Below, one piece after another: positions 1 through 11,312 of a stretch of DNA of 64,000 nt. Both the position numbers and the translations under genes were made by a program. Origin of the DNA: Tetracladium setigerum (lineage: Eukaryota; Ascomycota; Leotiomycetes; Helotiales); the NCBI GenBank assembly GCA_031472005.1, contig PZJY01000008.1:2625841-2689840 (forward strand). The letters are read 5' to 3'. The notes under the pieces were generated by a model. The model saw only the letters and a program-made list of their open reading frames with translations. It did not search any database and had not been told where the DNA came from. Within the stretch, counting starts at the first letter, position 1; the number at the start of each line of letters is the position of its first letter.

Positions 1-681
1 CACTCTTGAGCAAAGACTGCAGTTGCATTTAACGACTTCTTGTTCGTTGAGTGGCTTCATTTTGACGGCATAGGTGATGGCACCACAGTGACAGTTCCCG
101 AAATAATCAACCAGTTTGTTCTGAACCTCTCCACGAAAGGGAGCAGAAGGAAACCCAGGAGGCTCATATGGTGATCCGATCGTAAGGCCTGGGAATAACT
201 TCGGCGTGAGAGCTTCAAGATCTACGTCCCGTAACAGTCGTATCTACCGGAGTCAGCCCAATTCTTTTGCCTTTGGTAAGGGGACCGACATTTATCCCAT
301 TTACTTCTGAACTCTTGCTTTTGCTCATGATAGAAGAGCCGCATTTGGGACAGAACTATTATCAGTTAGTCGCAGGCCTTGAATGAGATTTTATGAAATA
401 TTGACCAGGTGTGCCTGAGTCTTCTGCCCAAACTCATATTCCGTCAGAGCTCCCTCGCCAACTTCAATGGATAACTGTTCATTTGATACTGGATATTTCC
501 AGAGAATTCCGTTCTTCCTCAATGTATTAGAGATGGAGCAGCTTGAAGACGTGGGAAGTCAAACCTTCAGGCAGAAGCTGCACTCACACTTCTCAAAATT
601 GGTCAGCTCAGGAATATTGATACTAAATCTGAATAACCCGCAGTGACAATTCCCACGGTACTCTTTCGAATCGATAGACAT
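1..681 (-). CDS. Tandem GFA (CENP-V/GFA) domain protein, 3' end beyond window
   Basis: Minus-strand gene running off the left edge. Likely exons are 565-681, 406-513, 290-355 and 1-243. The first domain opens about 9 residues after the start with GNCHCG, followed by KCECSFC and, after two introns, HLFCPKCG: the zinc-binding CxC, CxxC and CxxC pattern of the glutathione-dependent formaldehyde-activating (GFA) fold. A second domain starts again near the edge with GNCHCGAITYAV and KCNCSLC, so the protein carries at least two GFA units. The donors of the second and third introns (GTCAAT, GTCGGT) are weak but keep frame and rebuild the motif. Many fungal GFA proteins have no proven formaldehyde role; a zinc-binding enzyme or scaffold is all that can be claimed. 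Confidence 0.75.
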
Positions 682-2617
682 TGTTTTGTTGGGATTCTGC
701 GAAGGAGATGTTCGGGTATTTCTGGAGCTCTGTTCCAGCCACAGGAGTGAAGGCTGCTGCACGCAGGATAGCAGCAATGGTCTACGCTATTGTATCAACG
801 CTGGAATCGTACCTCCTCTTTCGTGAAAGAAGGGGGCTCTCGTCTCGAAGATGGAGATCCTGAGAAGTCAATTCTAGCCTGCACCATTGATTTGTTGGAG
901 TGAGGCATGTGACCTGACCTTCACGTGGACAGGCTGGACAGCATTACAAACACGGCCAGGTCGAATGACGTCGAAAAGCCTAGACATCTAAACAAACTTA
1001 TAGGGATGGAATACTTAGGAAGTCTTCATCGTCGCCCTGTCCCAATAATCCGGATTGATAAGCTGTTGACTTCATCGAAAACCCGCGTGGCTGAAATCGA
1101 CCTCAACCAACAAACACTTTGAAGCTCCCCAAGATTCTACGTTCCGAATTCGTCATTATGCATATCAGCAACCCATTCAGCCATTCTCGTGGGATAGGCT
1201 GGTCAGTGACCTATGGGGATGTCGTGAATGGCTCATGAAACAAGTCTTGTGATGCAAGCAATCTCAATGCATACTGTATTGAGATATTGAGGAAGAGGGT
1301 GCCCACGTTGTGACACTGTATACTTTGATTCCAGCTCTCGAAAATGCCTCAAGTTCTCAACCCTGATTATTGAATTCGTACAGTAGACACACTAGAGGGA
1401 AATGTCGGAAAGCGATGCGAGAGAGTTGAGAGCCTTCTGTGAGAGTGATAAGCCGTTGTCTAAAAATAGACGATATTCACGTGATCTGGTTGAAGCCAAG
1501 AAAACCATAGACTGTTGAAAGGAGGCTTCACTTACGTCAATTTTAAGGCAAATTATTGATGGGATGGACCTGAATAAACGGCTTTCATCCCTCATCTCAT
1601 CCTTTGGTTCCTGACTGGAAGCTTTGAGACAAAGAGGTCTTATTAACAGTGATGATTAGTGGCCGCCCTCAAGTCGTTGTTGCACATGCTCCTTTGCTTG
1701 GTTAAGCTCTATCCTTATCGGAACCTGAAACTAATGCAGGTGGGTGAGCTCTATCGCAAATCCACCCCGCGTCTCCTCAACCATCACATCCTCCAGCTTC
1801 CATCCCGTGGGATCGCGAAGTAATTCCCGGCTATTTGTTGTCTTTGCCTTTTTGTTATCTTCTAGCGAGCCCGGTGATGGCCGAGGGCACCATTCTTTCG
1901 CCCAGCTGAGAGCAGTGGATGGAGGGTGTGATGACGGCGTTTACGATCATGGGGCTGTGGTTCTGTCCTTATGCCTTGAATGAGTGAGTGATAACGACCA
2001 CCAGGTAAATAGGGACGCGTTCCCACTTCGCTCCCCATCCTCCTCCTCCTCCCCAACCCATCAACAAACCATTGAACATCAAGTCAAGTTACTACTCTAT
2101 TGTATTCCTCTATCCTCATCTTTTCATTCTTCTCGCCGGATCGTTGCTCACTGCGACCTCCCTCTCCTAATCTCCCACTCGCTTCGTCTAACACTGCTCG
2201 CCTGAGTCACTCGCCGTTTGGCACTCCGGACGCCTCTCTCCACATTCTTTGTCTCACAGACCAAACGTCATTTCCAGCAATCACCCATTGCCCCAACAAT
2301 AACAAGCATTGCAAATCACCACTTTGCTGTGTGTGGTCGGCTCTAGCTCTTTCTTTATTTGCCAATCTCATATTAAGCTCTAGCTCAGCCGCTGGTGACT
2401 CCTCCCTCCCCCAAACTCCAAACTCCAATCCAGTCATCCGGCATCAACATTCCTCGATATAACAACCTCGAATTGCTACCATCTCTCAACTCTTCCTACG
2501 AATCTTCTTCATAACGAACGCTCTACAACTTTCCTTACCTTCTTCAACGGTTTCGTCCCCCTAGAACAAAGGTTCTCCATCAATCCATCAACACCAGGAC
2601 CTCTCTCACCCTCCATC
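682..2617. other. Intergenic, no gene seen
   Basis: About 1.9 kb with only short, overlapping frames that resemble no family. The last 500 bases are pyrimidine-rich (CT and CCTCC tracts), as is usual for promoter and 5' leader DNA of filamentous fungi, and lead into the gene starting at 2618. Confidence 0.5.
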
Positions 2618-3375
2618 ATGTCTGCCACTTCTCCAGTCTCCCCGTCGATCGTCGCGATATCAGATCCGCCTCTGTACCTTTCAAGCGTGACAAAGACAAC
2701 GGAGCCAAGTGGTCCAATGGAGCACGCCCCTCTGCGGGCTGCCGCGTGAGCATCATGTCACCAACTAAAGTCGAGGAGGTCATCGGCGGATCCGAGAGTC
2801 AACGTGCGAAGGTCCGTCCTCACAAGCAAAGAAGTCAGGTGTATGTCGTCTCTTCCTCGATACTTTGCAGTCCCTAACTGAATCACAGGTCCACCGAATT
2901 CAAGTCCCATTCCAACAAAACCCCAAAGCCAAGCGGCGGTAACTCCTATGATGTTGGACGGGCAAGTGGCCGCGTAGCACAGCACGCCGCCGCACACTTC
3001 GATGCCTCTGATAACCCTCTCTCCCGATCCCTCATCGACCTCCTCCCTCAACACTCCAACAACACACAGTCCCCAATCCAGACTGCGCTCCGGTCTCCCG
3101 ACTCTGATATCCTCTACTCCTTCGATAACAAGGGTCCTAGCCCAAGCAATACAGGAATCAATGTGGTTCTAGAGGGACTGGTTGAGAAGGCTGAGCAGAA
3201 GTGGGTTGCCGAACAGACCGAGAAGATTGTTCGTGGCGAATATGAGGTTTTGGATGGACAAGGTGAAACGACAATCTTGCGCAAGGGAAAGAGAAGCCCC
3301 AAGCAGAAGGCCGCAAAGATCCAACCAGCTGCTGTGAAGAATGTCGAGGATGATGATGGATTCGAGCTCATCTGA
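2618..3375 (+). CDS. Conserved fungal protein of unknown function, one apparent frameshift
   Basis: Two exons (2618-2840 and 2889-3375) joined by a GTATGT...CTAACTGAATCACAG intron give a hydrophilic protein of about 236 residues. The C-terminal half is well formed (EGLVEKAEQKWVAEQTEKIV, then LDGQGETTILRKGKRSP) and ends in an acidic tail DDDGFELI. The ATG at 2618 (MSATSPVSP) is one base out of frame with the downstream open frame that begins VDRRDIRSASVPFKRD; one extra C in the C run at 2640-2643 would join them. If that break is real, the first in-frame ATG is at 2755 and the protein is about 190 residues. There is no signal peptide or membrane segment. I do not recognise a functional family. 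Confidence 0.6.
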
Positions 3376-5255
3376 GCTTTCTTTCGTTCTTTCGTTCTTC
3401 CGTTCTTCCGTCCTTCCGTCCTTTCGGTGTTGGTGCATGGCATAGCTTACCCTGGCATGGGGATGATGGCTTGCCCTTCCTCTTTTCCTCTTTTCGGTTT
3501 ATTAGCATGCATAGCCTACCCATGGTGTACATTTAGACTTGGGAAGGATGGCTAGGCGTACTTGGTTGTGCTGGTTTTGCTGCATTGCATAGCTTACCCT
3601 GGGCCTGGATGGCATTGGGAAGGATAGCTTGGTGCTTGGGATGGTTTAAGCGGCTGCTTAGTTTGGCTTGGTTTGGTTTAGTTTGGCTGCTGCGTTGCTT
3701 GCCATCGGTCTTTGCGTAGAGATACCTTGCTTACCAGCTTACTGTCTTTGCAGCGTGTCTCATTGAGCCTATCGAAATTCAAATTTGATTCGAGGCAACA
3801 AAACGTCCAGAAAAATATGTGATGCCGAAGATGATGAAGAAATAAACCTTCTGCCTTGAGAGATTTCAAGGAGCGCTGGCTCTCACACTTGGAATTAGGT
3901 GACATCTCTCATTTGTCTTTTCTTGCGGTGTGTAAGTGACTTGACTAGAACTCCACACGTTGTTGACAGAGACGCAGATCTACTCGAGTAGGTATCCATC
4001 ATACTAATCCACCAACATAAGCGAGAGAGTCTACACAAAACTTCTGCATAGCTCAGTGTGCTAGACTTTCGGTTCAAACAATGCAATTCTGATGATAGAC
4101 CAAGAGCGAAGTGCCTGGCCGCAAGCGCTTGTATCTCTTGGTTCTGGTGATTGTCGTTGGAGGTACGTCAGGAGCATGAAAGAAAGTTGTTGGCAAAGCA
4201 AATGAGAAGGAAAACAGCAGACAACACGTAAGAAACAGGCAAAGCCATCCAAGGCGTTAAGCTCACCACAACCTAGACCTGGTGATCCAATTAATGAGTG
4301 CAAAGGCCTCCAGTCTATTTGACGACAAACGACCAACACTTCGACATGTTGTTGGGTGTCAAAATAGATACAATCGATAGCCCATAATCCCACCTGATGA
4401 TGATCATGCCCAATGTGGGGTCACTTCCTATTTAACCAACACATCGAGATCGGAAGAAGTAGTTTTTTGATGAGTTGACAGCGGCAATGCTGGGTGAGGC
4501 AGCGCAGGTGAATGCATTTCTTTATGTGTGGTCTGTTCTACACGGAAAAGCGCAGAAGAGGCACAACAGTGAGCAAGTGAAAGAAGGTGAGTGACGATGA
4601 TGTTTTTCGTAGCAGCAAGAAGAGGAGCAGGAGGAGGAGGAGGAGGAGGAGGTTGGGAGAAGAAAACAAAAGTGAGGCGGTGAGTCGGGCATGAATACAT
4701 AAGAGGGGGAGGCGGGGGAGGGAAACGAACAAGATACATCACTACAACAATTATTACAATGTAATGTACATGTATTTACGAAGTTGACTGTAAACTTACT
4801 TGCATTTATCAAATAAGATACAAAGATACAATCATCTTTTGAAAGTACAATCAATCACCTCACCCCAATCCCAGTATCTCAACTTCCTCCCAGGCTGGTC
4901 ATCGACATAGGCGATTGGAGTTGCAAGCGCCAGGGACGTGAGTCTTCGTGCTCAAACCACCATCACCGCCGAATCAGAACAACCCACGCGCAGACCACCA
5001 TCGGACGCCACCAACCTTTCCTTGCGACATAAGTCCAGGTGCTACAGTCCCAAGAGTCGCATCTCGTTACCTTTCTATTTCAGATCCCTTCATGACATCG
5101 ACAGCTTTCTATTTGCGTCCTCCAACAATCCCGACTGTGAGGTTCAACCAGACACAGTCCCCCTCACCCACACTCCCAAGCAAGCAACTCCCTCGACCAT
5201 CCAGCGCACCTGGTTAAGCGCCTGCCAACCAACCATCACGGATATACAAAGAAAG
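3376..5255. other. Intergenic; GGA-rich microsatellite, no gene seen
   Basis: 3' region of the preceding gene (CTTTCGTTCTTCCG-like repeats at 3380-3425) followed by about 1.5 kb with no convincing frame. A GGA/GAG trinucleotide tract lies at 4620-4655. The stretch 4700-5255 is the likely promoter and leader of the next gene; the open frame extends upstream of 5256, but its composition there is leader-like. Confidence 0.5.
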
Positions 5256-7874
5256 ATGCCGTCGAAAGACCACGAGATGGAAGGAGAGGAGAGGCCCAGC
5301 GAGAGACGACATCGCTCAAAGAGTGAGAGAGATCCAAATCGCCCACACAAATCGCGAAGCTCGAGACCGAAGATCATCGATCCGGAAACCGGCGAAGTCA
5401 AGCATCGGAGGAGAAAGGAAAAGGATAGAGGCTCCGAAGCATCTTCATCCATGGCCGATTTAGTACCAGAGATTGCCCGGACTGCTTCAGCGCCTGGGGC
5501 GACGTCGAGGGGCAGCCTGCCATATCCAAGTTTCAACAAAGCCTTTAGCAAGGAAGCAGTCAACAGCCGGGACGATGTGCGGCTCAAGAAGAACCCTTAT
5601 ACCCCAGAATCTACGGATCTTGGAGCGGAGGAGACGAGGAGGTCAGCATCTGCGGATTTCACCACTTTGAATAAGGACGAAAACCGCCCGCCGAGTCCAC
5701 CGGAGACTGAATTCTCGCAGCAGCAGAAAGGCACACCATTTCGGATGGCGCAGGTACAAGAGGATGTAGAGGCAGAGTCAAGGTCGAGTTCAAGGTCATC
5801 ACTGAGGAGGCCGCCACATGACAGAGATAACAGGTCGAAGCTCTCTGTCAAGTCTAAGGTCTCGGACGCATCAAAAGCAAGCACAGCGAAAGCATCACCC
5901 AGGTCACCCAGGGTGGTAACAGTGGCATCAGAGATAGAAGCTGTTGATTCTGGGGACTCGAACGTCACCTCTGTTGCGCCAAATCGAAGCGAATTGCGGC
6001 CGCCAAACATTGAAACCGATTCCTCTCCAGCATCCGCACAAGATTCCTCTCCAAGAACGCCCACGCAAACTCCTACATTTCCTCCTCCACCACCAAAGGT
6101 TGTACCGGTATATTCAAACTATGAGCCGTCAGAAACGGAATCCAGTGTTTACGAAGGGCAAGCTCAATCCTTTGATTCTCCCATGCCACCACCTCCACCG
6201 CCTCCGCCTATGCAGCCAATAAATATACCACAGGTCGACTATCTGATGCAGAATGGAGGGTTACTTCGACCGGTATCAAAGAATATACTCTCTGCCACAC
6301 CTAACTTCAGCCCAAACCCGAATGCTCCACATGGTTCGCATCCAATGCCCTCGGAGATTGAGAAGATATTCGGGCCGTACTTTAACATCTTGGATCAATA
6401 TGAGGCAGTTATAAAAAAGAATGGGTCTGTAGCGGTTGCAACTGGGTATCGGTCGGTTGCAAGGAGATTACTGGATAGGTTGGAAAATGTTTTCAACAGG
6501 GATTTGTCTTCAGAGGGTTGTGCATGTGTGATGTGTCAGAATCCTGACTTGAGAATACACGAGGGGAGTAGAGGGTTGGGTTGGGGGGAGGTATTGGAGT
6601 GGGTTAGTGCGCGAAGGGAGCTGCCAACATGGCCAGCATTTGATTTCGCCACACTAGGAGTCCAGTCTGGCGAAGAGATGGCTGGTCTTGGAATATCTGG
6701 AAATCGAGGGAACAATGATGGCAGGCCGCCATCTCCTGTCAAGATGGACCCTGATATCGCAGAGGAGTTCCGGGAGCATTACCTGGCTCAATCAGCGAAG
6801 AAGAAGATCCTGGTTAACAAATGGCTGTCTTCTTGCCCACAAACAGCTGCTGCACCACCTCAAGAAGTCGATGATGAAACATTGTCCTTCGCTATGTTGA
6901 CTCATTTAGATCCACCGGATAGACCTGTCTTCAATGCCTTGATTGGTGGTTCAACAGTGATCCAACCTGTCGCAAGAGGATCCAACAATACTCGAAAACC
7001 TCGGAGCGAGTTTATGATCAGGACCGTACACTCCATCCAGCGACTTTACCGACTGCAAGAGCCGCCTCGAGACCCAGAAGCTGCCATTTATCTACTGAAG
7101 AACCCAAACATCCACAACCTTTTGGCAACCATGTCAAGTATCAATGCATCTGAGTGGGAGATTCTGACTTCTGGCCGATTCGATGGTTTCTTATGGTCCG
7201 GGGCTGAAGAGTCTGTAAATCAATCCCCCGCAGTTTCGCGAGGTCCAACGCCAGTAAATATGGATTTCAGAAGTCCAATGTCTCCTTTCAGACCTGGTAA
7301 CATGTCTCGAACAACAACACCATTCTCTTCTTCGATGCGCGGCCCACCTCTATCAAGTATTGAAGCGATGCGGACATCGACGTTCTCTCCATCAATGGGC
7401 TATGCACCATCTCGAGGGCCAACACCTTCTCGTCATCCCGTTTCGAATGACGAGGAAACGGAAATACAGGTTCTTGCCGAAGTTGAGAGGGAGATTTACT
7501 TGGGCATGGAAGCACTTGAAGATGCATTTGAAGGTCTCCACCGCAAAGCAGAGGTTGTCCGCCAAGCACTTCGTGAACGTGGAGCTGGGTTGAGCATGTC
7601 GCTGCAATCCCGTCGAACAAGCCAACCAGATATCATCCGGTCCAACACTCCGGGATGGGGAGGAGCACAATGGGGCGGCGTCAAATTCGAGACTAATAGA
7701 TGGGAAGGTAGCGAGGCGAACAGTGAGACTGATTGGGATGGAGACGAAGGTCAGAGTGAAATTGCACCTGATGACAGCGCGAGTAATATCAGTTCTTCGA
7801 GGCACAGGAGACCGAAGAGGAGAAATGAGCGGAGGACACCTGCGCCCGTGGAAGAGGAAGATGAGGATGACTAA
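5256..7874 (+). CDS. Large conserved hydrophilic fungal protein, 872 aa
   Basis: Single-exon frame. I start it at the ATG at 5256 (MPSKDHEMEGEERP) because the protein becomes coherent there: a basic Arg/Ser/Lys-rich N-terminus (PKIIDPETGEVKHRRRKEK near residue 40), long Ser/Pro-rich disordered stretches and two proline runs. A folded central domain at about residues 360-640 contains the Cys motif SSEGCACVMCQNPDLR and an IHNLLATMSSINASEWEILTS segment. A helical stretch (EVEREIYLGMEALEDAFEGL) lies near residue 735, and the tail is acidic. The frame is also open 106 codons upstream of this start. The clustered cysteines could bind a metal. The architecture looks like a widespread Pezizomycotina protein, but I cannot name a function from sequence alone. 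Confidence 0.75.
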   Translation: MPSKDHEMEGEERPSERRHRSKSERDPNRPHKSRSSRPKIIDPETGEVKHRRRKEKDRGSEASSSMADLVPEIARTASAPGATSRGSLPYPSFNKAFSKEAVNSRDDVRLKKNPYTPESTDLGAEETRRSASADFTTLNKDENRPPSPPETEFSQQQKGTPFRMAQVQEDVEAESRSSSRSSLRRPPHDRDNRSKLSVKSKVSDASKASTAKASPRSPRVVTVASEIEAVDSGDSNVTSVAPNRSELRPPNIETDSSPASAQDSSPRTPTQTPTFPPPPPKVVPVYSNYEPSETESSVYEGQAQSFDSPMPPPPPPPPMQPINIPQVDYLMQNGGLLRPVSKNILSATPNFSPNPNAPHGSHPMPSEIEKIFGPYFNILDQYEAVIKKNGSVAVATGYRSVARRLLDRLENVFNRDLSSEGCACVMCQNPDLRIHEGSRGLGWGEVLEWVSARRELPTWPAFDFATLGVQSGEEMAGLGISGNRGNNDGRPPSPVKMDPDIAEEFREHYLAQSAKKKILVNKWLSSCPQTAAAPPQEVDDETLSFAMLTHLDPPDRPVFNALIGGSTVIQPVARGSNNTRKPRSEFMIRTVHSIQRLYRLQEPPRDPEAAIYLLKNPNIHNLLATMSSINASEWEILTSGRFDGFLWSGAEESVNQSPAVSRGPTPVNMDFRSPMSPFRPGNMSRTTTPFSSSMRGPPLSSIEAMRTSTFSPSMGYAPSRGPTPSRHPVSNDEETEIQVLAEVEREIYLGMEALEDAFEGLHRKAEVVRQALRERGAGLSMSLQSRRTSQPDIIRSNTPGWGGAQWGGVKFETNRWEGSEANSETDWDGDEGQSEIAPDDSASNISSSRHRRPKRRNERRTPAPVEEEDEDD

Positions 7875-8746
7875 TTGGTTGATTTTGATTGAAGCGTGTT
7901 AATTGTGATTACGACTGGCTTTGATGAACATATTTGAAATGCACAGCAAGCGGGATGGGATGGATTGGCAACACAGCACTATCGATGACTAGGAACACAC
8001 ATTTTTCCACCTGGAAACGGGGATAGTGGGAATGAACGAACGATTGAATGAAACGAAACGAAGAGAAGTCTGGAGCAATTTGATAGGCATGGATGAGTGG
8101 ATGTATACCCGTAGTGGATGAATAGTTCTTTTGCAAGATGAAGGCAACCTTGGGGGGCGATGGCATTTTATAGCTGCTGGAGGAAGTGCATTGAAAGCAG
8201 AAATGTTCTGTTGGTTGCATAATTAATGGAGTATGGTTGATTGCATTTCCATACCCTATCTCACTTAATATATCGCACGTTGTGACAAGACGATCGCTGA
8301 GTGACATCTCGCCTCATAACGTGAAGTCGGTAGGTACGTTCAATCATTTACAGCAGCTACATTATTAAGTTTTATATTTCTGCTACCGGTTCGCTCATAT
8401 TGTCACACGCTATTTACTCCTTTCTTCCATTTTCTGCTCTTCATTTCTCTGTTCTTGTGCAACAGCAAAAAAAAAAGTATAAAAGAACTCCAGTTTTTTC
8501 CATGCGGCCAAACCCCATACCATCAAACAGGCTCCATACTTACACAGACACAGACAATATTCAAACAGAAAAAAACAGGATAAGGGCATTCGACTCGGAG
8601 TTTGATTATATGGATGTTGAGAGAAGGAAATGTTCATTTGTTGATTGATTGATCGGTGAGAAGGAAAAGAAAGACGTTCAGCCGAGTTTGTTGAGGGTCG
8701 TAATAATACATTTCGAGGTCGAGAGGAATGATATATGGGTAGAAGT
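7875..8746. other. Convergent 3' regions, no gene seen
   Basis: Space between the converging ends of the 872-aa protein gene and the GDT1-like gene. It contains an A9 tract near 8468 and TGATTGATTGAT repeats near 8640. No frame resembles a protein family. Confidence 0.5.
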
Positions 8747-10439
8747 CTACGCGTACCACAACGCCTCGACGAGGTAGATGACGCCGAATATCAGGAAAGC
8801 AAATGCACCACCGAGCGTAACTGAGGCAGGATCTTAGCAAGATACATAAAAGGGGAACAAGGGGAACTTACCAACTCTCATGCTGACCTTTCCAGCAATA
8901 GCTCTTCCTCCAATAACAGCCACACCAGTGCAAACCGCATGCCCACTTACAGCGCCTCCGGTAACCCACCAGTAATCTGATCCGGTGGCCATTGCAATCG
9001 TAGCGATTTGACTTCGGTCACCCCACTCACCCAAGAAAGTCATAACGAAAGTCTGCACCCAAGCTGGGCTAAGAAGGAGGGAGAGAAGGTTGTTCAGTCC
9101 TGCGAGGATACTGCCGAGACTGGAGCGACTTGGGGATGGCGAGCGATCTGGAGAGGAAGATGGACTGCGTGGTGGTGAAGGCAGACGAGATCCAGAGCGA
9201 GACTTTCTAGTCCGTGGACGCCCGAGACCCATCTCTAGAGCATATGGAGAGATTGAAGAGCGTCTGCGTCCTTGTTTGCGGGCTAAATGCTCTTTCTCTT
9301 CCAGTTCTTGTTCTACTTCGCGCATCTCCTCACCGACACCTTCATCCGGGCTCATGGCCAAACCTTCCTTCATCAATCGACCTCCAAAGACCAAGAACAA
9401 GCCTGCAGCAAGGAAATTGGTAAATCGTTTGGGAATCAAGTTTGGTACAGCATGGCCAAGTACTGCAGAGAGAACGGTCATGACGAATAGAGCGGAAAAG
9501 GCGGCGGAGAAAACGAGCAGGCGGTCGTGTTTCATGGCCATCAAAGCTGCGATCAGGAATGTCTTGTCGCCAATTTCGGAAACCAGAATCATGGTCAGTG
9601 ACAACAGATAGGAGTGTAGTGGCTGGATCAATCCTTCGACGCCTTCTTCCAATGGCTCAAGTTTTGAGCTTGAGCCACCTTTGATGTCCAGATGATCTTT
9701 GTTGGCAGATTCGGGCAGAGGATGCGGGGATTTGTTGGATTTTGGAGGAAGATCATTTGGTTTCTATAGTGGTTAGCAGGGCCATTCTTTGTGGTTTGAG
9801 ATTGACATACTTCGAGTCCTGCAAGCCCTTCTCCTTCATCCTCGTCCTCTACTTGAACCTCTTTCACCTTGGTCTTTTCTCCCTTGCCCTGCTTCGTCTC
9901 GCTTTGTGGAAGTGGAGGAGGCTCCTTTGGTGAATTTGGTTTCTGGTCAATTTTCTCACCAGTTTGGCCTTCCTTTGCCTTGCGTGCCTTGTCCTTCTCA
10001 CTGACGCCCCCTTCGGTACCAGTTGTTCCTTCTTTAGGAGATGGCCGATGAGGATCATCCATCACTCCATCATTTTTGGTTGGGATCTTCGTGCCGTCGG
10101 AGTTGGTCAGCTTTGATGGATCTTGCTTCCCACAACCAACTCGGGGTCATCCGTAGTCGTTTTCTCCTTTTTGGGGTCCTTCTCAGTCCCAACCCAAGGT
10201 CCAGCATGTGGCTTTCCATCCTTGCCATCCACCGGCGCGTCTTTTGTGCCTATATCATACTTGGACTTGGTATTGAGGTCGATTAAGGGCGTGGGCTCTG
10301 CAGCGGCCTTCGCTGCTCGAGCTTCTGGCTTGCGCGACAGGGTGGTGTCGGGAGTATCTGCCTTTGGTGCCGCGATGGCAGAGGCCAACGACGGTAGGAG
10401 GAGGAGAAGGAGAGGAGACGGGCGCCTGCGGAACTTCAT
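8747..10439 (-). CDS. GDT1/TMEM165 (UPF0016) family cation transporter, one apparent frameshift
   Basis: Exons 9811-10439, 8872-9763 and 8747-8820. The N-terminus is a signal peptide (hydrophobic Leu run, residues 8-20), followed by a long charged linker rich in Lys/Glu/Pro. The two diagnostic UPF0016 repeats follow: SLTMILVSEIGDKTFLIAAL and, after a Ser/Arg/Pro-rich loop, FVMTFLGEWGDRSQIATIAM, carrying the ExGDK/R motifs that define the family. The last exon encodes a final membrane helix ending LVEALWYA. Family members are Golgi or vacuolar Ca2+/Mn2+ (H+ exchange) transporters that support glycosylation. The first exon changes frame at about 10126-10131: GTGGGAAGCAAG needs one more G or A to continue as GKQDPSKL. 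Otherwise it is complete. Confidence 0.85.
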
Positions 10440-11312
10440 GGTGATATATGTTAGGTTGGCCTACTCGGTGAGCGCAGATGGATGGAAGCGAGGTGTTGGG
10501 TGTTGATTGTTTCGTTGGGAGCTGGTCGTGGTCGTGAAAGGGATGGAAGAAGGGGAAGGGCGGTCCGGAGCTGGCGATGAATTGCGGGAGGAAGACCAGA
10601 GAGTATACGAGTAGAATAGAGGCGTATAGAGTCGTATTGAGGATAGAGTGAAGTGAAGTGTCAGGCAGTTGGAAAGGGAGAAGATCTGACGATCTGTGAT
10701 GTCTGTGATATCTGCTGGCTGCTAGTGCTAATGGGTAAGGTGGCTGCTGCGCGAATCCGCTTCCGTGTCAATTTTTAGAGGTTATGCGGAGCCCAAAGAA
10801 GTGGACTAAATGTACTGCTAACCACAATGGAATGCGCTAAAGGGACCAGGGGCCGGTTCCTGGAAGATGGGAAGTAAAAATAAAAATAGGGGGAAGGGGC
10901 CTGGACCAGAAAATGTCCGATGCTTTTTCACCTGGAAATATCATCAATTTTCTGTTCAATGTTTGATGTGATCCTGAAATGTGTACTCTAGACTAAATGT
11001 GAAAGTAAGGAATTAGAGGCAGAGGTTACGGCACCTCTTGATCTACCGCTATTTGGGTGTGAGATATTATGATCATTATTGTTACCTAATAAGGTCATTT
11101 ATTGAGTCTAAGTGGTGTTGATATTGAATTGATGGAGAATGCTCTATCGCCAAGCCTTTAGCCTCCATTCCGCCCCGCCCGTCAAATTCTCCCTACCCCA
11201 GCACGTGATCCGGTGATGCTTCTTATCCTCTTATCCCAAGTCGCGTGAATTCAAAACAATTTACAGCAAGCATCGAGCATGCTACACAACTTGCACATTC
11301 TCCCTCCTCAAC
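10440..11312. other. Divergent promoter region
   Basis: About 870 bases between the starts of the GDT1-like gene (minus) and the Myb gene (plus). It likely holds both promoters. There is a CACGTGA E-box-like site near 11202 but no frame worth reporting. Confidence 0.5.

Noticed and set aside
4046..4085. tRNA-like A-box (TAGCTCAGTG) and B-box-like (GGTTCAAAC) words
   Set aside because: Only about 20 bases apart, with no acceptor or anticodon stem; too short for a tRNA.
4428..4854. Overlapping minus-strand frames with poly-Pro/poly-Leu/poly-Ser
   Set aside because: Produced by the GGA microsatellite at 4620-4655 in three frames; not coding.
4938..5255. N-terminal extension of the 872-aa protein
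   Set aside because: The frame is open, but composition is leader-like and the protein becomes conserved-looking only from 5256.
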